NCBI RefSeq assembly: GCF_001667375.1
Contig: NZ_LZIN01000072.1
Location: 1 to 63,028 of the forward strand
Length of the DNA: 63,028 nucleotides
Direction: 5' to 3'
From: Mycolicibacter sinensis
GTDB lineage: Bacteria; Actinomycetota; Actinomycetes; Mycobacteriales; Mycobacteriaceae
How positions within the stretch are numbered: the stretch's first letter is position 1; every line of letters starts with the position of its first letter. Position numbers and translations under genes: made by a program. Below, in pieces: positions 25,340 through 33,784 of this stretch. A model generated the notes under the pieces. It saw nothing but the letters and a program-made list of their open reading frames with translations, did no database searches and was not told the origin of the DNA.

Positions 25340-26346
25340 GTCAGGACGGTTTCGTCCGCCGGTACGTCGTAGAACTGCGTCGCCCATTTCCGCAGCGTCA
25401 TAAACGGTTTCGCGTCGGTCTTGGCCAGCGCCGGGTGCGCGATGTAGCGCTGGTAGCGCCAGATGCCCAGGTCGTCTTCCACGGTGGTCAAGAACTGCTT
25501 CTCGACGCGTTCGCGGATCTCATCCGGTGGGGCTTGCGAGTCGTCGCCGGGGATTCGCGGCCACCAAATCGAATAGAACAGATCCGAGCGACCCTCATCG
25601 ACCGGTGTGCAGGTGAAGATCAGCCGGTGCCGCTGCACACCTTCGAAAATGCTGATCGCCCCGCCGAGGCCGAACAGGTGCGAGTGGAACCGCAATGCCA
25701 TCGCCTCGGGGTCATCGCTGTTCACGTCCGGAAAACCGGCGACGAAGTGCCATTCCCGGTCGGCCATCTGCCAGTCCAGCAACCGGGGGGTCACCGTGGC
25801 GCGGTGCACGTACTGGAAATGCGCGCTGTCGGCGGCATTTTCGGCGACGATCTGCGGATGGACCGGCTCGCCTTCCAGGCGACGGGAGAACTCCGGAAAG
25901 GCCCGGTAGTAGTCCTCAGGGCCGGCGGTGAACTGGGGGAACTTTCCGAAGATGTCCGGCATCTCCCACTGGGGTTCTTGGCCGTCGGGATGGTGCCAGA
26001 GGAAAACGCAGCCGTACTGCTCCATGACCGGGTAGACGCGAAGGCGCAGCGCCTTGTTCGGCCGGTCCGGTTGGTAGGGGATGAATTTGTTGCAACCGTC
26101 GGGCCCCCACTGCCACCCGTGGAACGGGCACTCGACGCGCTCTTCCACCACTTTTCCGCCGTGGCCGAGGTGGGCGCCGAGGTGTTTGCAGTGTGCCTCC
26201 ATCACGTGCAGCTCACCGGACTCGCCGCGGTAGGCGACCAGGTCCTCGCCGAAGTAGTGCAGGGCGCGGGTCTGGCCGACCTCGAACTCGGGTGACCAGC
26301 CGATCATGAACCAGCCGGTGACCTTCCAGGTGAACGGAACTTTCAT
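25336..26346 (-). CDS. Rieske non-heme iron oxygenase, KshA-like
   Basis: This 336-residue oxygenase subunit has Rieske cluster ligands in HCKHLGAHLGHGG and CPFHGWQWG (CxH and CxxH, about residues 52-92). The mononuclear iron site lies in ENAADSAHFQYVHR (about 170-183). Domain order and size resemble 3-ketosteroid 9-alpha-hydroxylase oxygenase (KshA) and related terpenoid and steroid monooxygenases. It needs a ferredoxin reductase (KshB-type), and none is visible in the window. The ATG at 26346 follows a divergent region with an inverted repeat. It leads a reverse operon with the isochorismatase-fold protein and FadD. Confidence 0.9.
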   Translation of the reverse strand: MKVPFTWKVTGWFMIGWSPEFEVGQTRALHYFGEDLVAYRGESGELHVMEAHCKHLGAHLGHGGKVVEERVECPFHGWQWGPDGCNKFIPYQPDRPNKALRLRVYPVMEQYGCVFLWHHPDGQEPQWEMPDIFGKFPQFTAGPEDYYRAFPEFSRRLEGEPVHPQIVAENAADSAHFQYVHRATVTPRLLDWQMADREWHFVAGFPDVNSDDPEAMALRFHSHLFGLGGAISIFEGVQRHRLIFTCTPVDEGRSDLFYSIWWPRIPGDDSQAPPDEIRERVEKQFLTTVEDDLGIWRYQRYIAHPALAKTDAKPFMTLRKWATQFYDVPADETVLT

Positions 26347-26369
26347 CGCGTTTCCTCTCACGGGAGCTA

Positions 26370-26398
26370 ACTGAATACCGTACCGTAGGGCATTCAGT
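26370..26398. promoter_or_regulatory. Inverted repeat in the Rieske/flavin monooxygenase divergent promoter
   Basis: The arms ACTGAAT (26370-26376) and ATTCAGT (26392-26398) are perfect complements 15 bases apart. Two overlapping TACCGTA units lie between them (26376-26387). The element sits in an 81-base region that must hold both promoters. It may be related to the TTACNGTAA sites or be a separate operator. Confidence 0.5.
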
Positions 26399-26427
26399 AG
26401 AGAAAGAGCTGACGGGAGGCCGCCGAC

Positions 26428-28056
26428 ATGTCGCACGCCGGCGAGGCGGAATGTTTCGACGCGCTGGTCATCGGGGCCGGTTTCTCCGGTTTGTACGCCC
26501 TGCACAAGCTGCGCGAACTCGGACTGCGCACCCGAGTGCTGGAGATGGCCGAGGGGGTCGGAGGCACGTGGCTGCTCAACCGGTATCCGGGGGCACGCTG
26601 CGACATCGAGAGCATCGAGTACTCCTACAGCTTCTCCGAGGAGATCCAGCAGGACTGGGTCTGGACCGAAACCATGCCGGCCCAGCCGGAGATCGAGGCA
26701 TACCTGAACTTCGTCGCCGACCGGCTTGACCTGCGCCGCGATATCGTGCTGCGCACCGAGGTCGTCGCGATGACCTACGACGACGATGCCGCGATGTGGT
26801 CGGTAGCGACCGACACCGGAGAGCGTTTCCTGGCGCCGTTCGTGGTGGCCGCATCGGGAATCCTGTCGGTGCCACTGGAACCCGATATCGCCGGCATGAG
26901 CGGCTTCCAGGGGACCTCGCTGTACACCAGCCGGTGGCCCGAATCGGGTGTGGACTTGTCCGGCAAGCGGGTGGGCGTCGTCGGCACCGGGTCCACCGGC
27001 GTCCAGCTGATCCCGGTCGTCGCTCGAGAAGCCGGGCAGCTCCACGTGTTTCAGCGATCGGCGGCCTACACGCTGCCGTGGCGGGTGCGCCGCTTCGCCC
27101 CTGGCGAACTGGAGGCACTGAAGGCCGACTACGGCCGGATCCGCGCCGCGCAGCGCGAGCACCCGGTCGGCGCCGCGCGGCTGTCCGCCTTCTCGGTGCT
27201 GCTCGACATGCTGGGCCGGCCACCGGTCAAGTCCGCGTCGCGGGACGAGCAGCTGCGTGCGATCACCGAGCACGGGGTAATGGGCGCGCTGAATTGGGGC
27301 GACGTCTTCTTCGATGTCGAGGCCAACCGGATGGCCGCCCAGCTGTACGGCGAAGCCGTGGCCCGAATCGTGCGCGACCCGCGGACGGCCGCCGCCCTGG
27401 TGCCGACCCACCCGTTCGCCTGCAAGCGACCGATCATCGATCAGGGCTACTACGAGACGTTCAACCGCGACAACGTGACACTGGTCGACCTGCGCGCCGA
27501 GCCGATCAGCACGGTGACGTCGAGCGGCGTGCGGACCGCGCACGCCCACTACGACCTCGACGTGATCATCTACGCCACCGGCTTCGATGCCATGACCGGC
27601 GCGCTGAGCCGCATTGACGTCCGGGGTCGCGACGCGACGTTGCTTCGCGACGTCTGGGCGAACGAGGGGCCGGTGTCCTACCTGGGGCTGCAAGTCGCCG
27701 GATTCCCGAATCTGTTCACCGTACAAGGCCCCGGCAGCCCTAGTGCGGCAACCAATTTCGTTGCCGCGCTGGAGCAGCACGTGGAGTGGATCGCCGACTG
27801 CATCGCCTACCTGCGGGCCAATGGCCACCGCACGATCGAGGCGCTGCCGGCGGCGCAAGCCGAGTGGATCGAACACACCACATCCCTGGTCGCGCCGACG
27901 GTGCTGGTTCACCCGTCGTGCAATTCCTGGTACAACGGCGGAAACGTCCCCGGCAAGAAGCGAATGTATATGGGCTATACCGGCGGGATTCCGGAGTATC
28001 GCCGCCGCTGCGACGAGATCGCTGCCGGTGGCTACACCGGTTTCACCCTGGGATGA
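26428..28056 (+). CDS. Flavin-binding monooxygenase, Baeyer-Villiger type
   Basis: This 542-residue protein has two dinucleotide folds: FAD motif VIGAGFSGLYALHKL (about 15-29) and NADPH motif VVGTGSTGVQLIPVV (about 188). The Baeyer-Villiger fingerprint GGTWLLNRYPGARCD is present. The second fingerprint reads FQGTSLYTSRWP, with Tyr in place of the usual His. Such enzymes insert oxygen into cyclic ketones to give lactones or esters, which suits a pathway that makes ring ketones. The next gene, a hydrolase, overlaps its stop (ATGA) and could open the ester. Confidence 0.9.
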   Translation: MSHAGEAECFDALVIGAGFSGLYALHKLRELGLRTRVLEMAEGVGGTWLLNRYPGARCDIESIEYSYSFSEEIQQDWVWTETMPAQPEIEAYLNFVADRLDLRRDIVLRTEVVAMTYDDDAAMWSVATDTGERFLAPFVVAASGILSVPLEPDIAGMSGFQGTSLYTSRWPESGVDLSGKRVGVVGTGSTGVQLIPVVAREAGQLHVFQRSAAYTLPWRVRRFAPGELEALKADYGRIRAAQREHPVGAARLSAFSVLLDMLGRPPVKSASRDEQLRAITEHGVMGALNWGDVFFDVEANRMAAQLYGEAVARIVRDPRTAAALVPTHPFACKRPIIDQGYYETFNRDNVTLVDLRAEPISTVTSSGVRTAHAHYDLDVIIYATGFDAMTGALSRIDVRGRDATLLRDVWANEGPVSYLGLQVAGFPNLFTVQGPGSPSAATNFVAALEQHVEWIADCIAYLRANGHRTIEALPAAQAEWIEHTTSLVAPTVLVHPSCNSWYNGGNVPGKKRMYMGYTGGIPEYRRRCDEIAAGGYTGFTLG

Positions 28057-29156
28057 CGATGGGATCGGCGCAACGCGTACCGCAGATCATCAGGGGACTC
28101 GGCGGGGTGCTGCCTCGGTCGGTTCAGGCGCTGAGCGTTTCACCGGACTGGGCGCCGGCCTCGCCCCGCGGGATGCGCCAGCTGGGCGAGGTGCTGCTCG
28201 ACGAGTTGACGCTGACCGGTATGACGCTGTTTGCTCCCGCCCCGGTGCTGGCCCGGCCGATGCCGGAGTGTGCGTCGGCCGCCGAGGAGCTGTCCGGGTT
28301 GAGTATCGAGGCCGCGCATACCGCGCCGAACCCGTTGCAGGTGACCGCAGTTCGCCGGCGCCGGCTGGCGGGGCTCACCGTCGAGCAGTTGAGCTTCCGG
28401 CACGATCCCCAATTGCCGCCGTCGTTGGCCGAGTTCGCCGGCCCGGCGACCGCCGCCGTACAGGTGTGCCGGCGGCACGGTGCTCGGCGGCCCTGGCTGG
28501 TCTGGGTGCACGGGGCCGGTCAGGGCAGCTGGCCGGATCTGCTGGTGGCGCGGGTGGCGCGACTGCACCGCCTGGGTTTCAACATCGCGCTGCCGGTGCA
28601 GCCCGGCCACGGAGTGCGCCGCCGCGCCTGGCCGCCCTACCCCGGACACGACCCGCTGGCCAATGTCGCCGGCATGATGCGCGCGATCTCCGAAGTCCGT
28701 GCGGTGGTGCGCTGGGTGGCGCCGCAGGCCACCGCGGTGACGGTGGCCGGTGTCTCGTTGGGTAGTCCGGTCGCCGCGCTGGTGTCGCACCTGGAGACCG
28801 ACGTCGACGCCGTCGCGGTGTACACCCCGATCGCGGGACTCAACTCGATGATCGCCCACCATCTGTGGCGGTGGGGCCCGGCGGGGGTGTCGGTGTCCGA
28901 CGCGTTGCACTCCGAGATCGCCGCGGCATTGATGTCGGTGGTCGACCTGCTGCAGACCGACCCGACGCCGCCCGCGGGGCGCCGGTTGATCGTGGCGGCG
29001 CGACACGACCGGATGGCCTACCCGGAACCCGCAGTGGCCCTGCATCATCGGTGGGGCGGGCAGCTGTTCTGGCACGACGGCGGCCACGCCGGACACCTTT
29101 TCTCGCGGCGGGTGCAGCTGCAGACGGAGCGATTTCTTCAGGAGGCGGTCAGGTGA
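28053..29156 (+). CDS. Alpha/beta-hydrolase-fold protein
   Basis: This 367-residue protein has the oxyanion strand WLVWVHGAGQG (about 150) and the nucleophile elbow VAGVSLGSPVAAL (G-x-S-x-G, about 232). A late Asp lies in VAARHDRM, and the likely catalytic His in FWHDGGHAGHLFSRR. It is translationally coupled to the Baeyer-Villiger enzyme upstream and the F420-type oxidoreductase downstream. Hydrolysis of an ester or lactone product is therefore the simplest role, but an N-terminal 140 residues of unclear structure leaves room for another one. Confidence 0.84.
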   Translation: MTMGSAQRVPQIIRGLGGVLPRSVQALSVSPDWAPASPRGMRQLGEVLLDELTLTGMTLFAPAPVLARPMPECASAAEELSGLSIEAAHTAPNPLQVTAVRRRRLAGLTVEQLSFRHDPQLPPSLAEFAGPATAAVQVCRRHGARRPWLVWVHGAGQGSWPDLLVARVARLHRLGFNIALPVQPGHGVRRRAWPPYPGHDPLANVAGMMRAISEVRAVVRWVAPQATAVTVAGVSLGSPVAALVSHLETDVDAVAVYTPIAGLNSMIAHHLWRWGPAGVSVSDALHSEIAAALMSVVDLLQTDPTPPAGRRLIVAARHDRMAYPEPAVALHHRWGGQLFWHDGGHAGHLFSRRVQLQTERFLQEAVR

Positions 29157-30208
29157 CGCAACGCGTACTCGACGAGCTGGGCTACTACCTGCTGGCCGGC
29201 GCCGGCGGCGAGGGGCCGGCCACGCTGATGGACGAGGCCCGCCGCGGCGAGGAGCTCGGGTTCGGCACCGCGTTCCTCTCCGAGCGGTGGAACGTCAAGG
29301 AAGCCTCATCGCTGGCCGGTGCGGCCTGCGCGGTCACCCGCCGGATGCAGATCGCGACCGCCGCCACCAATCACAACACTCGCCACCCGCTGATCACCGG
29401 GTCATGGGCGACCACCCTGCACCGGTTGTCCGGCGGCCGGTTCACTCTCGGGCTCGGTCGCGGCGTGGCCGCCATGTACTCCGCGTTCGGCATCCCGGCG
29501 GTCACCACCGGGCAGCTGGAGGACTTCGCACAGGTGATGCGCCGGCTGTGGCGTGGCGAGGTGATTCTCAACCACGACGGGCCGATCGGGCGCTACCAGG
29601 TGCTGTTCTTGGATCCCGACTTCGACGAAGACATCCGGCTGGCGTTGGTGGCGTTCGGCCCCGACACGCTGGCGCTGGGCGGCAGGCTGTTCGACGACGT
29701 CATTCTGCACACCTATTTCACTCCGGAGACCTTGCAGCGCAGCGTGGCGACGGTCAAGCAGGCCGCCGAGCGGGCCGGCCGTGACCCGGACACGGTGCGG
29801 GTGTGGTCGTGTTTCGCCACCGTCGGCGATCACCTGCCCGAGGAGCTGCGGATGAGGAAGACCGTCGGCCGGCTGGCTACTTATCTGCAGGGCTACGGCG
29901 ATCTGATGGTGCGCACCAACAACTGGGATCCCACTGTGCTGCAACGCTTCCGGGAGGACCCGGTGGTGACCTCGATCCCCGGCGGCATCGATCACAAGGC
30001 CACCGCCGAGCAGATCGAGCACATCGCGACGTTGATCCCCGACGAATGGCTGGAACCGTCGGCGACCGGGCCGGCTCGCCACTGTGCGGAGCGCATCCGG
30101 GCCGAGTTCGGCTACGGCGCCGACGCGGTGCTCATGCACGGCGCCACTCCCGACGAATTGGAGCCGGTGGTCAGCGCCTACCGCGACCTCACCGACCGCC
30201 GAGCGTGA
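29153..30208 (+). CDS. LLM-class (luciferase-like) F420-dependent oxidoreductase
   Basis: This 351-residue TIM-barrel protein of the luciferase-like monooxygenase superfamily reads DELGYYLLAGAGGEGPATLM at the start. It then has GEELGFGTAFLSERWNVKEA and ATNHNTRHPLITGSWATTLH, and the Gly-rich LSGGRFTLGLGRGV (about 99-112). In mycobacteria this class usually uses coenzyme F420; no gene for F420 is present here. The GTG start overlaps the hydrolase stop. It ends at the hairpin 30205-30250 and faces mftR. Confidence 0.86.
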   Translation: MTQRVLDELGYYLLAGAGGEGPATLMDEARRGEELGFGTAFLSERWNVKEASSLAGAACAVTRRMQIATAATNHNTRHPLITGSWATTLHRLSGGRFTLGLGRGVAAMYSAFGIPAVTTGQLEDFAQVMRRLWRGEVILNHDGPIGRYQVLFLDPDFDEDIRLALVAFGPDTLALGGRLFDDVILHTYFTPETLQRSVATVKQAAERAGRDPDTVRVWSCFATVGDHLPEELRMRKTVGRLATYLQGYGDLMVRTNNWDPTVLQRFREDPVVTSIPGGIDHKATAEQIEHIATLIPDEWLEPSATGPARHCAERIRAEFGYGADAVLMHGATPDELEPVVSAYRDLTDRRA

Positions 30209-30250
30209 AGTTGGCTTCACTCTGGAGGGCGAGCGTGAAGCCAACTTCAC
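30205..30250. terminator. Perfect 16-base-arm hairpin between convergent genes
   Basis: GTGAAGTTGGCTTCAC (30205-30220) and its exact complement (30235-30250) are separated by 14 bases. Each arm also folds alone (GTGAAG/CTTCAC). The left arm overlaps the stop of the oxidoreductase, and mftR ends 30 bases to the right. The same GTGAAG-GGCTTCAC theme appears at 40631-40687. Confidence 0.7.
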
Positions 30251-30280
30251 AATCGGCGGGGTGGGACGGCCGACGGGCAG

Positions 30281-30880
30281 TCAGTCCAGGCCGCCGCGGA
30301 TGGTGTCGAACGCGTCACCGAGGGCCTGCGGCAGCGCCAGCGACGCGTCGCCAAGCCAGTGTTCGTAGGCGCTCAGCGCAACACCGAGCATCGACCACGC
30401 CACCGTCTGCGGTCGCAGGTCGGTCGGGGCCGCCCCGACCCGGCGCGCCACGAACTCGGCGATGACGCCGCGCCAGCCCGCGTACATCGTCATCGAGTAG
30501 GCCTGCAGTTCGTCGGTTTGCAGGATTACCCGCATGCGCCGGCGATGCCGGGCCGTCTCGCCCTCGTCGAAGGTGTTGAACGCCAACAGCGCCCCGCGCA
30601 GCGCGTCACCGAGCGGTGCGTCGGGATCGATGCCGTCCAGCAGCTCGCGCAGCTGCCGCAGGTGTGCGTCGAAGTCGCCCCAGGGGATGGCGTTTTTGGA
30701 GGCGTAGTACCGAAACAGCGTGCGGCGCGCGATGCCGGCGGCGTGTGCGACGTCATCGACGCTGACGTCGGCGAACCCGCGGGTGGCGAACAGATCGATG
30801 GCCACGTCGGCGATGCCCTCCCGCGTGGTCGAGCGGCGACGGCCTACCTTCGCCTGCACCTGCGATCCGGTCCCGGCCAC
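30281..30880 (-). CDS. mftR: MftR, TetR-family regulator of the mycofactocin locus
   Basis: This 199-residue TetR-type repressor has an N-terminal helix-turn-helix ([20 protein letters not shown] then YYASKN, about residues 37-62) and a C-terminal ligand domain. Its position divergent from mftA matches the mycofactocin locus, where MftR represses biosynthesis and responds to acyl-CoAs in published work on M. smegmatis. The start is uncertain: GTG 30880 gives normal family length, and a GTG at 30859 is possible. Two inverted repeats in the 110-base divergent region are its candidate operators. Confidence 0.88.
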   Translation of the reverse strand: MAGTGSQVQAKVGRRRSTTREGIADVAIDLFATRGFADVSVDDVAHAAGIARRTLFRYYASKNAIPWGDFDAHLRQLRELLDGIDPDAPLGDALRGALLAFNTFDEGETARHRRRMRVILQTDELQAYSMTMYAGWRGVIAEFVARRVGAAPTDLRPQTVAWSMLGVALSAYEHWLGDASLALPQALGDAFDTIRGGLD

Positions 30881-30905
30881 TTTTCTACCGACCCATCTTC
30901 CGTTC

Positions 30906-30920
30906 TGGCACTCGATGCCA
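30906..30920. promoter_or_regulatory. Inverted repeat in the mftR-mftA region (site 1)
   Basis: TGGCA-CTCGA-TGCCA is a perfect inverted repeat 25 bases upstream of the mftR GTG. It is placed where binding would repress mftR itself and is a candidate MftR operator. The match to a known MftR site has not been checked. Confidence 0.4.
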
Positions 30921-30947
30921 TATCCTTGCCGGGATTGTGACCGATCT

Positions 30948-30961
30948 GACAGTGCGCTGTC
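30948..30961. promoter_or_regulatory. Inverted repeat upstream of mftA (site 2)
   Basis: GACAG-TGCG-CTGTC is a perfect inverted repeat 29 bases before the mftA ATG. It would overlap the promoter or the early transcript of mftABCDEFG. It is a second candidate MftR operator. Confidence 0.45.
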
Positions 30962-30990
30962 GACCCAACCGCGAAGAAAGGCCCGGACCG

Positions 30991-31089
30991 ATGGACAACC
31001 AGCAGACCGAAGCCAGCACCCAGACCGAGCTCGTCGTCGAGAACCTGGTCGAAGAAGTATCCATCGACGGGATGTGCGGGGTCTACTGA
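30991..31089 (+). CDS. mftA: MftA, mycofactocin precursor peptide
   Basis: This 32-residue precursor ends IDGMCGVY, the invariant C-terminus from which mycofactocin is made. MftC decarboxylates and cross-links the terminal Val-Tyr, MftE releases the core, and MftD and MftF process it further. The N-terminal part ([20 protein letters not shown]) is the leader bound by MftB. GAAGAAAGG lies about 10 bases upstream of the ATG. The stop is two bases before the mftB GTG. The gene is easily missed because of its length, but position and C-terminus make it certain. Confidence 0.97.
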   Translation: MDNQQTEASTQTELVVENLVEEVSIDGMCGVY

Positions 31090-31091
31090 CC

Positions 31092-31406
31092 GTGTCCGTC
31101 GCCGGGGCGGCGCGCGTCACCGAAAGCTTCAACCCGGACGTGGGCTGGCGTCTGCATCCGCAGGTCGCGGTGCGGCCGGAGAACTTCGGCGCGCTGCTGT
31201 ATCACTTCGGGACGCGCAAGCTGTCGTTCCTGAAGAACCTCACCATGGTCACGCTGGTCAACTCGCTGGCCGAGCACCCCGACGCCAGGTCGGCCTGCCG
31301 TGCCGCAGGGATCGACGCCGCCGCCGAGCCGGCCTACCTGCGTGCCCTGGGCGTCCTGGCGGCGTCCGACATCCTGATAGCCGCGGACCCCAAGGAGACA
31401 CCGTGA
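31092..31406 (+). CDS. mftB: MftB, RiPP recognition element (peptide chaperone)
   Basis: This 104-residue PqqD-like protein binds the MftA leader and presents it to the radical-SAM enzyme MftC. The core reads [20 protein letters not shown] (about residues 16-35), then [20 protein letters not shown], the family's strand-helix pattern. The GTG start at 31092 is two bases after mftA, and the stop overlaps mftC by four bases, as expected in this tight operon. Confidence 0.95.
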   Translation: MSVAGAARVTESFNPDVGWRLHPQVAVRPENFGALLYHFGTRKLSFLKNLTMVTLVNSLAEHPDARSACRAAGIDAAAEPAYLRALGVLAASDILIAADPKETP

Positions 31407-32590
31407 CCGCACCCGCCGCAGCCCCGAGCCTGGTCGAGCATTTCGAGCACGGCCTGGACGCCCCGATCTGCCTGACCTGGGAGCTCACCTACGCCTGCAA
31501 CCTGGCCTGTGTGCACTGCCTATCCGCGTCGGGCCGGCGCGACCCGCGGGAGCTGTCCACGAGGCAATGCAAGGACATCATCGACGAGCTGGAACGCATG
31601 CAAGTGTTCTACGTCAACATCGGTGGCGGCGAACCCACTGTGCGAGACGACTTCTGGGAGCTGGTGGATTACGCCACCGCCCACCACGTCGGGGTGAAGT
31701 TCTCCACCAACGGGCTGCGGATCACCCCGGAGGTGGCGGCCAAGCTGGCGGCCAGCGACTACGTCGACGTGCAGATCTCCCTCGACGGAGCTACCGCCGA
31801 GGTCAACGACCCGATCCGCGGCAAAGGCTCGTTCGACATGGCGATCCGCGCGCTGGAGAACCTGTCCGCGGCCGGTTTCGCCGACGCCAAGATCTCGGTG
31901 GTGGCGACCCGCCACAACATCGACCAGCTCGACGACTTCGCCGAACTGGCAGCGCGATACGGCGCCACGCTGCGGATCACCCGGCTACGTCCGTCCGGCC
32001 GGGGGGTCGACGTCTGGGACGACCTGCACCCCACCGCCGACCAACAGAAGCAGCTGTACAACTGGCTGGTCGCCAAGGGCGAGGGCGTGCTGACCGGAGA
32101 CTCGTTCTTCCACCTGGCGCCGCTGGGCCAGGCCGGCGCGCTGGCCGGGCTGAATATGTGCGGGGCCGGCCGGGTGGTCTGCCTGATCGACCCGATCGGC
32201 GACGTCTACGCCTGCCCGTTCGCCATCCACGACGAGTTCCTGGCCGGAAACGTGTTGGCCGACGGCGGATTCGATCAGGTCTGGAAGCATTCCCAGCTGT
32301 TCAACGACCTGCGCAGCCCCACGGCGGGGGGCGCCTGTGCCAGCTGCCCCCTGTATGACACCTGCCGGGGCGGCTGCATGGCTGCCAAGTTCTTCACCGG
32401 CCTGCCGATGGACGGACCCGACCCGGAATGCGTCCGTGGGTTCGGCGAGGAGGCGCTGGCCGGCGAGCGGCAGAAGCCGCGCCCGAGCAGCGACCACTCC
32501 CGCGGAAAGCGCAGCAGCGCGCCGCGGTCGTTGACCCTGATCACCCCCCCGAAGCCGCCCAAGCGGCTCTGCGATGAAAGCCCCATCTGA
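31403..32590 (+). CDS. mftC: MftC, radical-SAM mycofactocin maturase
   Basis: This 395-residue radical-SAM/SPASM enzyme decarboxylates the C-terminal Tyr of MftA and forms the C-C cross-link to Val. The [4Fe-4S]-SAM motif is CNLACVHC (about residues 32-39). The SPASM cysteines lie at CGAGRVVC, YACPF, CASCPLYDTCRGGC and a final Cys in ECVRGFG. GTG start; the C-terminal 40 residues are basic and low-complexity. mftD begins three bases after the stop. Confidence 0.97.
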   Translation: MTAPAAAPSLVEHFEHGLDAPICLTWELTYACNLACVHCLSASGRRDPRELSTRQCKDIIDELERMQVFYVNIGGGEPTVRDDFWELVDYATAHHVGVKFSTNGLRITPEVAAKLAASDYVDVQISLDGATAEVNDPIRGKGSFDMAIRALENLSAAGFADAKISVVATRHNIDQLDDFAELAARYGATLRITRLRPSGRGVDVWDDLHPTADQQKQLYNWLVAKGEGVLTGDSFFHLAPLGQAGALAGLNMCGAGRVVCLIDPIGDVYACPFAIHDEFLAGNVLADGGFDQVWKHSQLFNDLRSPTAGGACASCPLYDTCRGGCMAAKFFTGLPMDGPDPECVRGFGEEALAGERQKPRPSSDHSRGKRSSAPRSLTLITPPKPPKRLCDESPI

Positions 32591-32593
32591 CCC

Positions 32594-33784
32594 ATGGCCC
32601 GTGATATCTGGTTCGAAACGGTCGCGATCGCTCAGGAGCGGGCGCGCAAACGCCTGCCGAAGTCCGCGTACTCGTCGCTGATCTCGGCCAGCGAGAAAGG
32701 CGTCACCGTCTCGGACAACGTCGAGTCGTTCAGCGAGCTGGGTTTCGCGCCGCACGTGGTCGGTGCGTGCGAGAAGCGTGATCTGGCGACCACCGTTATG
32801 GGCCAGGAGATTTCATTTCCGGTGATGATCTCGCCCACGGGCGTGCAAGCCGTCCACCCGGACGGCGAGGTAGCTGTCGCGCGGGCGGCCGCCGCGCGCG
32901 GCACCGCGATGGGACTGTCGTCGTTCGCCAGCAAACCGATGGAAGAAGTCATCGCGGCCAACCCCAAGACGTTCTTCCAGATTTACTGGCTGGGGGGCCG
33001 CGACGCGATAGCCGAACGCGTCGAGCGCGCTCGAGCCGCCGGTGCGGTCGGCCTCATCGCCACCACCGACTGGTCCTTCTCGCACGGCCGGGACTGGGGC
33101 AGCCCCAAGATCCCCGAGAAAATGGACATCAAGACCATGGTCAAGATGATGCCCGAGGCGCTGACCCGACCGCGGTGGTTCCTGCAGTGGGCCAAGACCA
33201 TGCGCCCGCCGAGCCTGCGGGTGCCCAACCAGGGCCGACCCGGTGAACCGGGACCGCCGTTCTTCCAGGCCTACGGCGAGTGGATGGGAACCCCGCCGCC
33301 GACCTGGGAGGACATCGCCTGGCTGCGGGAACTCTGGGGCGGGCCGTTCATGCTCAAGGGGGTGATGCGCGTCGACGACGCGAAAAAGGCTGTCGACGCC
33401 GGGGTTTCGGCGATCTCGGTGTCGAACCACGGCGGCAACAACCTGGACGGTACGCCGGCCGCGATCCGGGCCCTGCCGGCCATCGCCGGGGCGGTCGGCG
33501 ACCAGGTCGAGGTGCTGCTGGACGGCGGCATCCGGCGGGGCAGCGACGTGGTGAAGGCGCTGGCGCTGGGCGCCCGGGCGGTGATGATCGGCCGCGCCTA
33601 TCTGTGGGGTCTGGCCGCGGCCGGGCAGCCCGGGGTGGAGAATGTCCTCGACATCCTCCGCAGCGGCGTCGACTCGGCACTGATGGGCCTCGGGCGGGCC
33701 TCGGTGCACGACCTGTCGGCTGAGGACGTGCTGATTCCGACCGGCTTCACCCGCGCGCTCGGCGTGCCCTCCGACGGACGCTAG
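32594..33784 (+). CDS. mftD: MftD, FMN-dependent alpha-hydroxyacid-dehydrogenase-like enzyme
   Basis: This 396-residue TIM-barrel flavoenzyme of the lactate dehydrogenase/glycolate oxidase family (annotated LldD1 in older M. tuberculosis files) acts in mycofactocin maturation. It oxidatively deaminates the released AHDP core to give the redox-active keto form. Visible elements are FPVMISPTGVQAVHPDGEVA, the active-site region SVSNHGGNNLDGTPA (about 275) and the FMN phosphate loop DGGIRRGSDVVKALALGA. It is three bases after mftC. A gap of about 200 bases to mftE follows, unlike the rest of the operon. Confidence 0.95.
   Translation: MARDIWFETVAIAQERARKRLPKSAYSSLISASEKGVTVSDNVESFSELGFAPHVVGACEKRDLATTVMGQEISFPVMISPTGVQAVHPDGEVAVARAAAARGTAMGLSSFASKPMEEVIAANPKTFFQIYWLGGRDAIAERVERARAAGAVGLIATTDWSFSHGRDWGSPKIPEKMDIKTMVKMMPEALTRPRWFLQWAKTMRPPSLRVPNQGRPGEPGPPFFQAYGEWMGTPPPTWEDIAWLRELWGGPFMLKGVMRVDDAKKAVDAGVSAISVSNHGGNNLDGTPAAIRALPAIAGAVGDQVEVLLDGGIRRGSDVVKALALGARAVMIGRAYLWGLAAAGQPGVENVLDILRSGVDSALMGLGRASVHDLSAEDVLIPTGFTRALGVPSDGR

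Noticed and set aside
25336..27912. 858-residue reverse frame extending the Rieske protein across the flavin monooxygenase
   Set aside because: Rieske homology begins at the ATG at 26346. The extension is antisense to a well-supported gene and would run through the promoter region.
30881..31132. Longer version of mftR starting at 31132
   Set aside because: It would run antisense through mftA and the divergent promoter. The extra residues are Arg/Ser-rich without domain features. GTG 30880 gives the normal length.
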